From Negativicutes bacterium (GTDB lineage Bacteria; Bacillota_C; Negativicutes; Sporomusales_B; JARLHX01), in assembly GCA_031292015.1 (NCBI GenBank), contig JARLHY010000159.1, positions 1 through 14,611 on the forward strand: a stretch of DNA of 14,611 bases, written 5' to 3'. Positions 1 to 8,305 of this stretch are shown here, piece after piece (within the stretch, counting starts at the first letter, position 1; each line of letters opens with the position of its first letter). The translations under genes and the position numbers were made by a program. The notes under the pieces were generated by a model. The model saw nothing but the letters and a program-made list of their open reading frames with translations. It was not told the DNA's origin and ran no database searches.

Positions 1-181
1 AGTTCCGGAGCAAGGCACTGTATGCCTAAGGCCGACAGCTGTCGTACCGTCGCCCATGACGCATCCATGCGCAGGGTCTCCTCGCGCGGTCATCCTTGAC
101 CGCGCGTACGATGCTGCACCCGCAAGGGGCAGGCCGCAGTTCTAAGCGCTGAAGCGCCAAGAACTGCGCACTTACCGGCAA
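1..181. repeat. 181-bp structured intergenic repeat, copy 1
   Basis: This segment aligns without gaps to 14431-14611, with 8 differences in 181 positions (95.6% identity). It has no convincing reading frame but is rich in inverted repeats: CGACAGCTGTCG at 33-44; a 10-bp stem 83-92/97-106 with loop TCCT; a short CCC-GCAA-GGG hairpin at 119-128; and a two-part hairpin with arms 135-143/160-168 and an inner GCGC-TGAA-GCGC at 146-157. This copy begins at the window edge, so it may extend further left. It looks like a dispersed noncoding repeat family. No transposase or integrase lies nearby. Whether it is transcribed cannot be told from the sequence. Confidence 0.85.
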
Positions 182-299
182 TCTTATCCAACAGTCCCTA
201 AGCTCCTACACTACGCCGCCGGACACCCTTGCTGGCCTGCCTTATATATAAAGAAGGGCCGGAGACTCGCGGGGACGGTTTCCTGATACCGAAACGGGA

Positions 300-321
300 G
301 GGGTTTTCCGTAGCGGGACTC
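300..321. repeat. 22-bp direct repeat, left copy
   Basis: These 22 bases match 14259-14280 with one T/C difference. The shared core is GGGGTTTTCCG followed by AGCGGGACTC around one variable base. The copies lie outside the 181-bp repeats: 118 bases after copy 1 on the left, and 150 bases before copy 2 on the right. The two gene-free ends therefore share more than the long repeat. Confidence 0.65.
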
Positions 322-330
322 TTATCCCCA

Positions 331-360
331 GCCGTCGGCAGCTTTGCTGCCGAAGACGGC
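331..360. other. 12-bp stem hairpin in gene-free region
   Basis: GCCGTC-GGCAGC (331-342) pairs with GCTGCC (346-351) and GACGGC (355-360). The loop is TTT and there is a three-base GAA bulge. No T-tract follows on either strand, so it is not a standard intrinsic terminator. It could be part of a structured transcript or a DNA cruciform. Confidence 0.55.
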
Positions 361-483
361 GTAGGATATCGTCCGTAGCGGAGGAATTCCCCTCCTGTTT
401 CCCGCCTCCCAGCTCCAAAGCGGCCTTTGCCTCCTGCCTCCCGTTTCCTGCCTTGGCGCCTAAATTCACACTTTGTCGACAAG

Positions 484-510
484 CAAAAGCCGCCCCAAGG
501 GCGGCTTTTG
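484..510 (-). terminator. intrinsic terminator of guaB
   Basis: There is a perfect 12-bp stem, CAAAAGCCGCCC (484-495) with GGGCGGCTTTTG (499-510), and a CAA loop. It lies 48 bases beyond the guaB stop codon. The symmetric A/T ends of the stem supply a short U-run in both directions, so it could also stop rightward transcription coming out of the repeat region. Confidence 0.85.
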
Positions 511-558
511 GTCTGTTCTATCCTGCAGGCCCTGTTCAGCGGCCTTCTTCTTTTTCGT

Positions 559-2046
<1,488 letters not shown>

Positions 2047-2054
2047 TTATTTCA

Positions 2055-2060
2055 ATTATA
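2055..2060 (-). promoter_or_regulatory. candidate -10 element of guaB promoter
   Basis: A perfect TATAAT is read on the minus strand about 40 bases before the guaB start, implying a leader of roughly 35 bases. No good -35 hexamer lies 16-19 bases upstream, so support rests on the -10 alone. I see no purine riboswitch or T-box consensus in the leader. Confidence 0.4.
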
Positions 2061-2165
2061 ATATCACAACTCATCTGACGAAGCCAGTCCTTTTATTCAG
2101 TCGGACGAAATTTAGCCGCCTCTGCCGCCGCAGGCCCTGTTTAAGGATAGAATGCGCAGGGTCGT

Positions 2166-2190
2166 CTAAACTATGTTTAGTATTTTTTTT
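2166..2190 (+). promoter_or_regulatory. hairpin plus T-run directly before amidohydrolase RBS
   Basis: CTAAAC-TAT-GTTTAG (2166-2180) forms a small stem followed by TA and eight T residues (2183-2190). The ribosome binding site AGGAGG starts only two bases later, at 2193. The layout resembles a weak terminator or attenuator, but the 6-bp A/T-rich stem is marginal and may be chance. Confidence 0.3.
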
Positions 2191-2203
2191 GCAGGAGGTC
2201 GAC

Positions 2204-3340
2204 ATGCTGGCGATTAGCGGAGCAACTGTTTATACCATAGCCGGTCGGATAATTACGGCTGGAACGGTCTTGATCGACAACGGAAAAATCGTCGCTGTCG
2301 GCGACCGGGTCCCGGTACCGCATGACGCCTCAGTCATTGACGCCAGCGGCAAGATCCTGACCCCGGGGCTCATCGACTGTCATACCCACCTGGGCATCGC
2401 CGAAGAGGCCGTGGGCGAGGCTCATATGGACAAAAACGAGGTTACCGATCCCGTCTGTCCCCACCTCAGAGCTCTCGACGCCATCAATCCCGAGGACGAA
2501 GGTCTGGCTGACGCCGTGGCCGGCGGAGTCACCACCGTCATTGTCACCCCCGGCAGCGAAAACGTCGTTGGTGGCCAGAGCGTGGCGATCAAGACCTTCG
2601 GCCAGATTGTCGATACAATGGTTCTCCGTCATCCGGCGGGTGTTAAAATGGCCTTCGGCGAAAACCCGATCAAAATGCACTCCCCCAAAGATCGCCCGCC
2701 CGCCACCCGTATGGCTGTCGCCGGTCTGATCAGGGAAAACCTCGTAGCCGCCCAGGACTACGTCCGCAGAGGCCCCGGGGGCGACCGCGATCTGCGCCTG
2801 GAAGCCCTGGCCAAAGTGCTGGCAGGCGAAATCCCCCTGCGGGGCCACGCCCACGCCGCTGACGATATTATGACCGCCATCCGCATCGCCGAGGAGTTCA
2901 ACCTCCGGCTGACCCTCGAACACGCCACCGCCGGCCATAAGGTGGCCGATGCCATCGCAGCCAGAGGCATCCCTGCAGCCATCGGCCCTTCCATCACCGC
3001 CAGGGTCAAGGTGGAACTAAAAGACCGGACCTACCGCACCCCTGCTATCTTACACGCTGCCGGCGTTAAAATCGCCCTGATAACCGACCATCCCTTCCTG
3101 CCGATCAACAGCCTGCGACTGGAAGCGGCCCTCGCCGTCCGGGAAGGGCTGCCGCCGGAAACTGCCTGGCGCGCCATCACCCTAAACGCCGCCGAAATCA
3201 TCGGTGTGGCCGATCGGGTCGGCAGTATCGAGCCAGGCAAGGACGCCGACCTGGTTATTTTTAACGGCGATCCCTTTGCCATCGCCACCAGGGTTGAAAA
3301 GGTGTTTGTTAATGGAGCACCAGTATTTCAGGCAGACTAG
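2204..3340 (+). CDS. metal-dependent amidohydrolase, imidazolonepropionase-like family
   Basis: This is a 378-residue hydrolase of the amidohydrolase superfamily (TIM barrel plus small beta-sandwich), related to the HutI-like group. The substrate is unknown. Visible metal-site motifs are DCHTHLG with His60 and His62, HAHAADD with His215 and His217, LEHAT with His240, and TDHPFLP with Asp295. The GENP motif at 152-155 is common in this subgroup. The C-terminal APGKDADLV-type signature appears here as IEPGKDADLVIFNGDP. There is no signal peptide, so it is cytosolic. The ATG at 2204 has AGGAGG five bases upstream; a TTG at 2189 has no such site. Its stop codon shares four bases with the convergent methyltransferase gene. 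I see no hut or dihydropyrimidine pathway genes beside it, so the context does not indicate a substrate. Confidence 0.88.
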   Translation: MLAISGATVYTIAGRIITAGTVLIDNGKIVAVGDRVPVPHDASVIDASGKILTPGLIDCHTHLGIAEEAVGEAHMDKNEVTDPVCPHLRALDAINPEDEGLADAVAGGVTTVIVTPGSENVVGGQSVAIKTFGQIVDTMVLRHPAGVKMAFGENPIKMHSPKDRPPATRMAVAGLIRENLVAAQDYVRRGPGGDRDLRLEALAKVLAGEIPLRGHAHAADDIMTAIRIAEEFNLRLTLEHATAGHKVADAIAARGIPAAIGPSITARVKVELKDRTYRTPAILHAAGVKIALITDHPFLPINSLRLEAALAVREGLPPETAWRAITLNAAEIIGVADRVGSIEPGKDADLVIFNGDPFAIATRVEKVFVNGAPVFQAD

Positions 3341-6300
3341 AAAAAATCTTCCCGCCACAGTCGGTAATCGACCACAGCCCTCTGTGCGTCCGCCGGTGAC
3401 AACACGGCGGTTTTCAACAGCCCTGCCTGTTGAAAAAGCGCGACCCTGATGCGGATACCGAGATCCAGGTTCGGATCAGGCTCCTCCAGATGGGCAAGAC
3501 CGGCGGCAAAAGCTTTTAGTCCGGTCCTCAGGTTGTCGCCATCGGCTGCTCCGGCCGCGGACAACTTGTCCACCCGCCCAAGCAGCGGTTCAACGGCGCC
3601 GGCGCCCAGTTGCCGGACGGCTCCGGCCTGGCGGTGATGAATAAAGCAGGAGAAGGCCCCGGAGCCGCGTCTGCCGCCCCCCAGTTGCCAGACCACCGGC
3701 CGTTTCTTAAACTGGCTGACATGGCGGCGGAAAAACACCTCCTTGAGCCAATTGCCCAAGGTCTCCCCGACCAGGAAGTGAAATTCCTCCTCAGCCGTCG
3801 CCGGGTCGCAGTGATCGCCGATAAACCCCCTGACCTTGTCCAGGATGCTGTCCGAGCCCCAGCAGGGTTCTACCGGCACAAGAGCCGCCTGGCCGTCGCC
3901 TCCGACCCCTGGCTGCCTGGGCCAGCGATGGCCCATCAGCCAAAGCACCACGGCGCTGAAGGCGTCTTCGGCCAGCCGCTTGACCAGCGATCCGCCGCCC
4001 CAGCCTTCCTGGCTGACACCCTCGCCGATCAGGTGATATACCGTGACCGGGTGCAGCTTCAGCTTTGCCGCCGCGTCTTCCATGAAATCCGCGGCCGTGA
4101 CCGGCCATCCCCGTGCCCAATCCGCGCTGTACATGTCTTTCAGGCGGACTTTGACGGCGGCAAGCTCCTCCGCCGTCAGCCGGACTCGGCGCGCCGGCGA
4201 TACGAAAATCCCCTGATTCATAACCGCCGGCAGGGTGTCATAGCCGGCGACAGCCGGATATTCGACGCTCAACCCTCCCATCTCGGCCATGATCGTCCCA
4301 TATTCCTGCGGCGGCAGGTTCAGCGCCGCCGCCAACCGCAAATCAATAGCCTCCCGGGCCAGAATATACCGCAGAGAGTCCAGCCAGACCCCCGCTGCCT
4401 GCGCCGCCAGTTTTTCGCCCGGCGGCAAAAACGCCGCAGGCTCGAAACAGTAGTTGCGGTCGGTGATTTCTCTTTCCCGCACTCTGCCAATAGACTCAGC
4501 AGCCTCGGCCGCGAGGCTGCTGATCTCCTCCTTGTCGCCGTGGGCCAGAACCGGCACAGGTAACCGCTGCAGATCGACAGGCTGATAGTTCACCGTAGGG
4601 TTGAACAGTTTCAGCAGCCACTGATAGAGCTTGGAATTGAGTATTCCCAGCAAAAACAGACCGTCGGCCGGGTCGTGGGGATAAACGCAGCTTGCCGCCA
4701 TGTCGGCCATGTGTCCGGCCGGCAGCAATTTGGCGGTGAAAGCCTTGCTGCTGACAAGGCCGTACACCAGGCCCGGCCGAAACCAGTACCGCCGGTTGGG
4801 AAGTTGGGCCGAGTAGTGGCTTTTATAAAACCGCCGGGCTTCTTCCGACCAGCGCACATAGTGAGCCGAGGCACGGGCAAAGCGGTATCCGCTGGCTTCC
4901 TTCTCGTAGGGCGCCCACTCCGGCGTCTGCCGGCCTGCTCCGTCCGGTTCCACCTCCCACCAGTAACGTACGAAACGCTTGTTGTCCGACGTCTTCATGC
5001 CCAGAACAATATCGGCGTAGTCACGCAGCGGCCGGGCCTGCCGGACCACTTCCAGCATCCCGTCCCCCAGCCAATAGGTGACCGGCGCTCCATCCAGGGC
5101 GGTGACCTGCTCCAGCGTCCGGCAGTAAATGTCCTCCGGCAAAGGCTGCCGACCGGCACCGGCGACCGCCGCCAACAGCGCCGCCTCTTTCTGCGGCGCC
5201 TCCAGCAGCTTGAAATACACCCCTTCAACAGGTTGCCTTGCGGCGCTTGCCGGTCTCTGCAAGACAAACATCGCCGTATCTACCACCGCGTCCTCGAAGG
5301 TTCCCAGGCCGAGATGGGCCAGCGTCCGGATTGACGCCTCGCCGAAGACGGCCTGCCGCAATGCGGCATAGCTTGTCAGAAACAGAAAGGTCTGAGGTGT
5401 GATCATCCCCACAAAGTTCCCGGACAAATCCAGGCAGCGCAGTATAAAAGCGGCGTACAGGTTCCCCGCCCCGGCCGGGTAATGTTGCCGCAGATAAGAG
5501 CGGACCGTTTTGGAGTAGTCGCGTTTATCGATATAGGGAGGATTGGTCACAACCACGTCATAACGGCGTGAAAGCAGCCCGTTCAGGACCGCCCCGGCTT
5601 TGCGGACTCCGCCCGCTTTGAGCAGCGACCCCAGTTCACAGGCGTTTGGCGGCAGTTCCTTCGTCCCGGCGGCAACCAGGTGGCGGAAAAACCCGTTCAG
5701 AGCATCAACAGACAAGCCCGGAGCCAGTTCCTTGGCCCTCAGCCACAACACCGTCCTGGCGATTTCCACCGCTTCGGCGTCGATATCGAGGCCGAACAGA
5801 TTATCATTCAGTATGGACGCACAGATTTTTTCCGGACTCTCGCCGCCCTCTTCCCGGTGCATGCCGTACAAGAGATCGAACGCCGCCAGCAAGAAATTGC
5901 CGCAGCCGCAGGCCGGGTCGACCACCGTTATGGCGGCAGCCGGTTTGACTGGAAGGCGCGCCCCGGCGGGTTTATTGACATAGTAGCGCCAGGCGCCAGC
6001 CAGCGCCGACTCCGGATGCATGCCCAGCCACAAAGCGCCCAGGGAATTTTGGACAAGAAAATCGACGATATATCGTTCGCTGTAAACTTGCGTCGCCGGG
6101 ATGATCTGGTCCGCGGTAATCTTGTTGTAGTGACCGCTGCCGGAATTGACGGTGATCGCCTGACGCTCCCCGTCATGCCAGTATTGATGCAGCCAGCCGA
6201 GGCTGTCGACAGCAGCGAAAGGACTGTGCTCCTCCTCCCGGGCGGCGATCAGGTCACAACAGTACTGCAGGGTCCCGTCCGCCGGGCGGCCGTCCAGCCG

Positions 6301-6507
6301 GCTGGCGGCCATGGCCAAAAACGCGGGTATCCCGCCGCAGATGCCTCTGGTCGTCATCGCCTGCTCCACAGCCATGTGGACCGCCCAGTGCCAGGCCTTT
6401 TCCTTGATGCCTTTCGGGGGAGAGCTTCCTGCCGCGAAATCGCTCTCCAACACCTGCCTCAGCCTGGCCGTCAGATCCCGCAGCTTTTTCCTGGAGCCGT
6501 TGTTCAT
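3337..6507 (-). CDS. PglX-like (Eco57I-type) adenine-N6 DNA methyltransferase, orphan
   Basis: This 1056-residue protein would methylate adenine N6 in DNA using S-adenosylmethionine. It has the SAM-binding motif DPACGCGNFLLAAFD (197-211), the acidic motif FGLDID (238-243) and the catalytic NPPY (322-325). The lead-in before motif I, LGWLHQYW (103-110) and IPATQVYSERYIVDFLVQNS (136-155), is the pattern I associate with PglX of BREX-1 systems. The middle part (about 490-660) resembles a TaqI/Eco57I-type target-recognition region. The C-terminus also fits the family: KRPVVWQL, then LGIRIRVALFQQAGLLK near the end. At 1056 residues it is shorter than the ~1200 usual for BREX-1 PglX, mainly at the N-terminus. 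I see no nuclease motif. The ATG at 6507 has GAGGTG six bases upstream; a GTG at 6516 lies inside that site. No BREX genes (pglZ, brxA, brxB, brxC, brxL) or restriction genes lie within the window. Confidence 0.85.
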   Translation of the reverse strand: MNNGSRKKLRDLTARLRQVLESDFAAGSSPPKGIKEKAWHWAVHMAVEQAMTTRGICGGIPAFLAMAASRLDGRPADGTLQYCCDLIAAREEEHSPFAAVDSLGWLHQYWHDGERQAITVNSGSGHYNKITADQIIPATQVYSERYIVDFLVQNSLGALWLGMHPESALAGAWRYYVNKPAGARLPVKPAAAITVVDPACGCGNFLLAAFDLLYGMHREEGGESPEKICASILNDNLFGLDIDAEAVEIARTVLWLRAKELAPGLSVDALNGFFRHLVAAGTKELPPNACELGSLLKAGGVRKAGAVLNGLLSRRYDVVVTNPPYIDKRDYSKTVRSYLRQHYPAGAGNLYAAFILRCLDLSGNFVGMITPQTFLFLTSYAALRQAVFGEASIRTLAHLGLGTFEDAVVDTAMFVLQRPASAARQPVEGVYFKLLEAPQKEAALLAAVAGAGRQPLPEDIYCRTLEQVTALDGAPVTYWLGDGMLEVVRQARPLRDYADIVLGMKTSDNKRFVRYWWEVEPDGAGRQTPEWAPYEKEASGYRFARASAHYVRWSEEARRFYKSHYSAQLPNRRYWFRPGLVYGLVSSKAFTAKLLPAGHMADMAASCVYPHDPADGLFLLGILNSKLYQWLLKLFNPTVNYQPVDLQRLPVPVLAHGDKEEISSLAAEAAESIGRVREREITDRNYCFEPAAFLPPGEKLAAQAAGVWLDSLRYILAREAIDLRLAAALNLPPQEYGTIMAEMGGLSVEYPAVAGYDTLPAVMNQGIFVSPARRVRLTAEELAAVKVRLKDMYSADWARGWPVTAADFMEDAAAKLKLHPVTVYHLIGEGVSQEGWGGGSLVKRLAEDAFSAVVLWLMGHRWPRQPGVGGDGQAALVPVEPCWGSDSILDKVRGFIGDHCDPATAEEEFHFLVGETLGNWLKEVFFRRHVSQFKKRPVVWQLGGGRRGSGAFSCFIHHRQAGAVRQLGAGAVEPLLGRVDKLSAAGAADGDNLRTGLKAFAAGLAHLEEPDPNLDLGIRIRVALFQQAGLLKTAVLSPADAQRAVVDYRLWREDFF

Positions 6508-6534
6508 TCTCCGCACCTCGTAGTTTGCCGTTAC

Positions 6535-6563
6535 TTGAACATTTCGTTGCCGGCTGCAAAAAT
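6535..6563 (+). promoter_or_regulatory. weak candidate promoter of fixCX
   Basis: TTGAAC (6535-6540) and AAAAAT (6558-6563) are separated by 17 bases. Each matches the sigma-70 consensus at four of six positions. It is the best candidate I find in the 152-base gap between the divergent methyltransferase and fixC starts. I found no matching promoter for the methyltransferase. Confidence 0.25.
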
Positions 6564-6659
6564 CCTACGTCCGCTGCGCCAAGGTCTGACAGGTCTCTTG
6601 CCCCTTGGGCTGGCATGAATCAATCCCGCCGGACGAATACATTAATCGGGGAGGCGTCT

Positions 6660-8027
6660 ATGCACAAACTCAAGCCCCAAAAACCGGCCGGCCTGCCGCC
6701 AACACCGTCAGCTGAACGCGTTAGCGACCCTCCAGGCAAAAAATACGACGCCATCGTGGTCGGGGCTGGTCCTGCGGGAGCATGCGCCGCCTATTTCATG
6801 GCCAAAAGTGGCCTTGACGTTCTGCTCTTGGAACGCGGCCCTTTTCCGGGGGCGAAAAACTGCGGCGGACTGAGCATCATCACCGCCCAGATCCACAAGC
6901 TGTTTCCCAACTGCTGGGAAGAGTTCGAATACGAACGGATCGTCACCAGCCATGGTTACTGGTTTTTGACCGAAGACTCGGCTCTGGCCGCTGGCTTCAG
7001 CAGCACGCGCCTCACGGCGGCTCCCTTCAACCGTCTGACCGTCAAACGAAAAACTTTTTACGGCTGGTTGGCGGCCAAGGCAGTAGAGGCCGGCGCCACT
7101 CTCCTTTTAGGCCACCACGCCGCCGCGATTGAGTTCACCGGCGGGCAGGCCAGCGGAATTGAGGTCTCGTCGCCGGTAAGCCGTCGCTTCATCGCCGATA
7201 TCATTCTCCTCGCCGACGGAGTCAATTCCCTGCTGGCGGAGCGAGCCGGCCTGATACCCAGGATCAAGCCCGCCGACGCCGGGCTGTACGTCAAAGAAAC
7301 CATCGCCCTGCCACCGGAAACCATCGAGGATCGTTTCCATCTGCCGCCCGGCGAGGGAGCCCTGCTCGGCTTGATCGGCTACCCCACCGCCGGTTTTAAC
7401 GGAACGGCGTCGATCCACACTTTCAAGGACAGCATCAACATCAATGTCGGCATGGCGGTAAGCGATTTCAGCCAGGCCGGCTTCAACCCCGGCGACCTGC
7501 TGGAACGAATAAAAAAACACCCCCGGATCCAGCCCCTGCTGGCCGGCGGCGTCACTACCGAGTACGGTGGAGCTATGATTCCTGAAGGCGGCTATCACGC
7601 CATCCCCCGGCTGGTTCATCCCGGTCTGATGATTCTGGGTGATGCCGGGTCCCTGGTCAACGGAACCCACGGTATCAATCTGGCGATGTGGTCAGGCTAC
7701 TTTGCTTCCCAGGCCGCCTTTGCCGCTAAAACCAGCAGCGACTTCTCAGCCCGGAAACTTTCGCTGTACCGGACCCTGCTGGAGGAAAGCTTCGTGCTCC
7801 AGAACATGAAAGCGAACGCCAAAGCAGCGGCGCTGCAACAGGACATTCCCTATCTGTTTGATCTGTACGCCCGCATGGCTAATGAGACCGCCTATCACAT
7901 GGCCACCGTTCCGACCATGCCGATCAAAGCCAAACGGAAGCTGATCTGGCGGAAGGTAACAAGCATGCAGCCCCTGGTCAAGACCGTCAGGGACGCTTGG
8001 CGGGTGCTGGGAGTGATCTGGGGATGA
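6660..8027 (+). CDS. fixC: FixC-type electron-transfer flavoprotein:quinone oxidoreductase
   Basis: This 455-residue FAD protein would accept electrons from an electron-transfer flavoprotein (FixAB/EtfAB) and pass them on to quinone or ferredoxin. The dinucleotide-binding motif VGAGPAG (34-40) is followed by an ERG strand end (58-60) and PGAKNCGG (63-70), the FixC/ETF-QO pattern. GDAG (327-330), followed by NGTHGINLAMWSG, is the second FAD-binding motif. The C-terminus, with a MATVPTMP-like segment, is also FixC-like. A tail of about 27 residues rich in Pro, Lys and Ala precedes the Rossmann strand, making it slightly longer than typical FixC. The ATG at 6660 has GGGGAGG five bases upstream. 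The stop overlaps the fixX start (ATGA). fixA and fixB, its usual upstream neighbours, are absent: the next gene upstream points the other way. Confidence 0.92.
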   Translation: MHKLKPQKPAGLPPTPSAERVSDPPGKKYDAIVVGAGPAGACAAYFMAKSGLDVLLLERGPFPGAKNCGGLSIITAQIHKLFPNCWEEFEYERIVTSHGYWFLTEDSALAAGFSSTRLTAAPFNRLTVKRKTFYGWLAAKAVEAGATLLLGHHAAAIEFTGGQASGIEVSSPVSRRFIADIILLADGVNSLLAERAGLIPRIKPADAGLYVKETIALPPETIEDRFHLPPGEGALLGLIGYPTAGFNGTASIHTFKDSININVGMAVSDFSQAGFNPGDLLERIKKHPRIQPLLAGGVTTEYGGAMIPEGGYHAIPRLVHPGLMILGDAGSLVNGTHGINLAMWSGYFASQAAFAAKTSSDFSARKLSLYRTLLEESFVLQNMKANAKAAALQQDIPYLFDLYARMANETAYHMATVPTMPIKAKRKLIWRKVTSMQPLVKTVRDAWRVLGVIWG

Positions 8028-8305
8028 ACCTACTTGACGACAAAATCAAACTGATTGATTTCGCCCCTGACGACACCTGGCAGCATGTGATCATCACCAG
8101 TCAGGCCTGCTGCCAGGAATGCCGGCAAAAACCCTGCCTGACCATCTGCCCCAGCCGGGTTTTTCGTTGGGACTACGACCCGGCTGCTCCGGTCCTGGTT
8201 TATTATAAACAATGCATCGAGTGCGGCGCCTGCCGCCTGGTATGCTCCAATGTCGACTTTTCTTACCCCCGCGGTCATTTCGGCGTCAGATTCCGGCAGG
8301 GTTAG
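8024..8305 (+). CDS. fixX: FixX-type ferredoxin-like protein
   Basis: This 93-residue iron-sulfur protein is the partner of FixC in FixABCX complexes, carrying electrons from the flavoprotein. Cysteines occur at 29, 30, 33, 38 and 42 (first group, ending in CP) and at 64, 67, 70 and 74 in CIECGACRLVC, the classical cluster-binding spacing. The ending YPRGHFGVRFRQG (81-93) is the FixX signature. The start ATG overlaps the fixC stop (ATGA), which suggests translational coupling. GGGAG lies about ten bases upstream, inside fixC. The length matches the family. The stop codon TAG overlaps the convergent neighbour's stop by four bases in total. Confidence 0.92.
   Translation: MNLLDDKIKLIDFAPDDTWQHVIITSQACCQECRQKPCLTICPSRVFRWDYDPAAPVLVYYKQCIECGACRLVCSNVDFSYPRGHFGVRFRQG

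Larger units (their letters stand above)
182..483. other. gene-free stretch between repeat copy 1 and guaB terminator
   Basis: No gene is convincing here. The minus-strand frame at 198-482 is low-complexity, rich in Arg, Gly and Ser, runs into the repeat and has no family resemblance. The stretch holds a strong hairpin (331-360), a short motif shared with the other end of the window (300-321), and a pyrimidine-rich run (about 388-455). In that run two related blocks, at 391-412 and 430-452, each start with CCTCCTG and continue with CCC and TTTCC words in shuffled order. A 10-bp palindrome, TTGTCGACAA, sits at 473-482. Confidence 0.6.

Noticed and set aside
1..181. CRISPR or attachment site
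   Set aside because: There is no regular short-repeat/spacer array, and no integrase or core att pair is evident.
198..482. 94-residue minus-strand frame
   Set aside because: It is low complexity, spans a hairpin and pyrimidine-rich repeats, and has no family resemblance.
3337..3720. Possible frameshift near the methyltransferase C-terminus
   Set aside because: A competing minus frame exists at 3528-3722, but the main frame keeps family-like segments (KRPVVWQL, then LGIRIRVALFQQAGLLK) to the stop.
3610..4563. 317-residue plus-strand frame inside the methyltransferase region
   Set aside because: It is a shadow of a GC-rich gene on the opposite strand. The methyltransferase frame is uninterrupted and has recognised motifs on both sides.
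6575..6615. T-box or riboswitch in the fixC leader
   Set aside because: Short repeated GGTCT words caught the eye, but the T-box core sequence and a terminator/antiterminator pair are absent.
5680..6618. 312-residue plus-strand frame antisense to the methyltransferase N-terminal half
   Set aside because: Its opposite strand encodes the SAM-binding and NPPY-containing region. The frame itself shows no motif or ribosome site.
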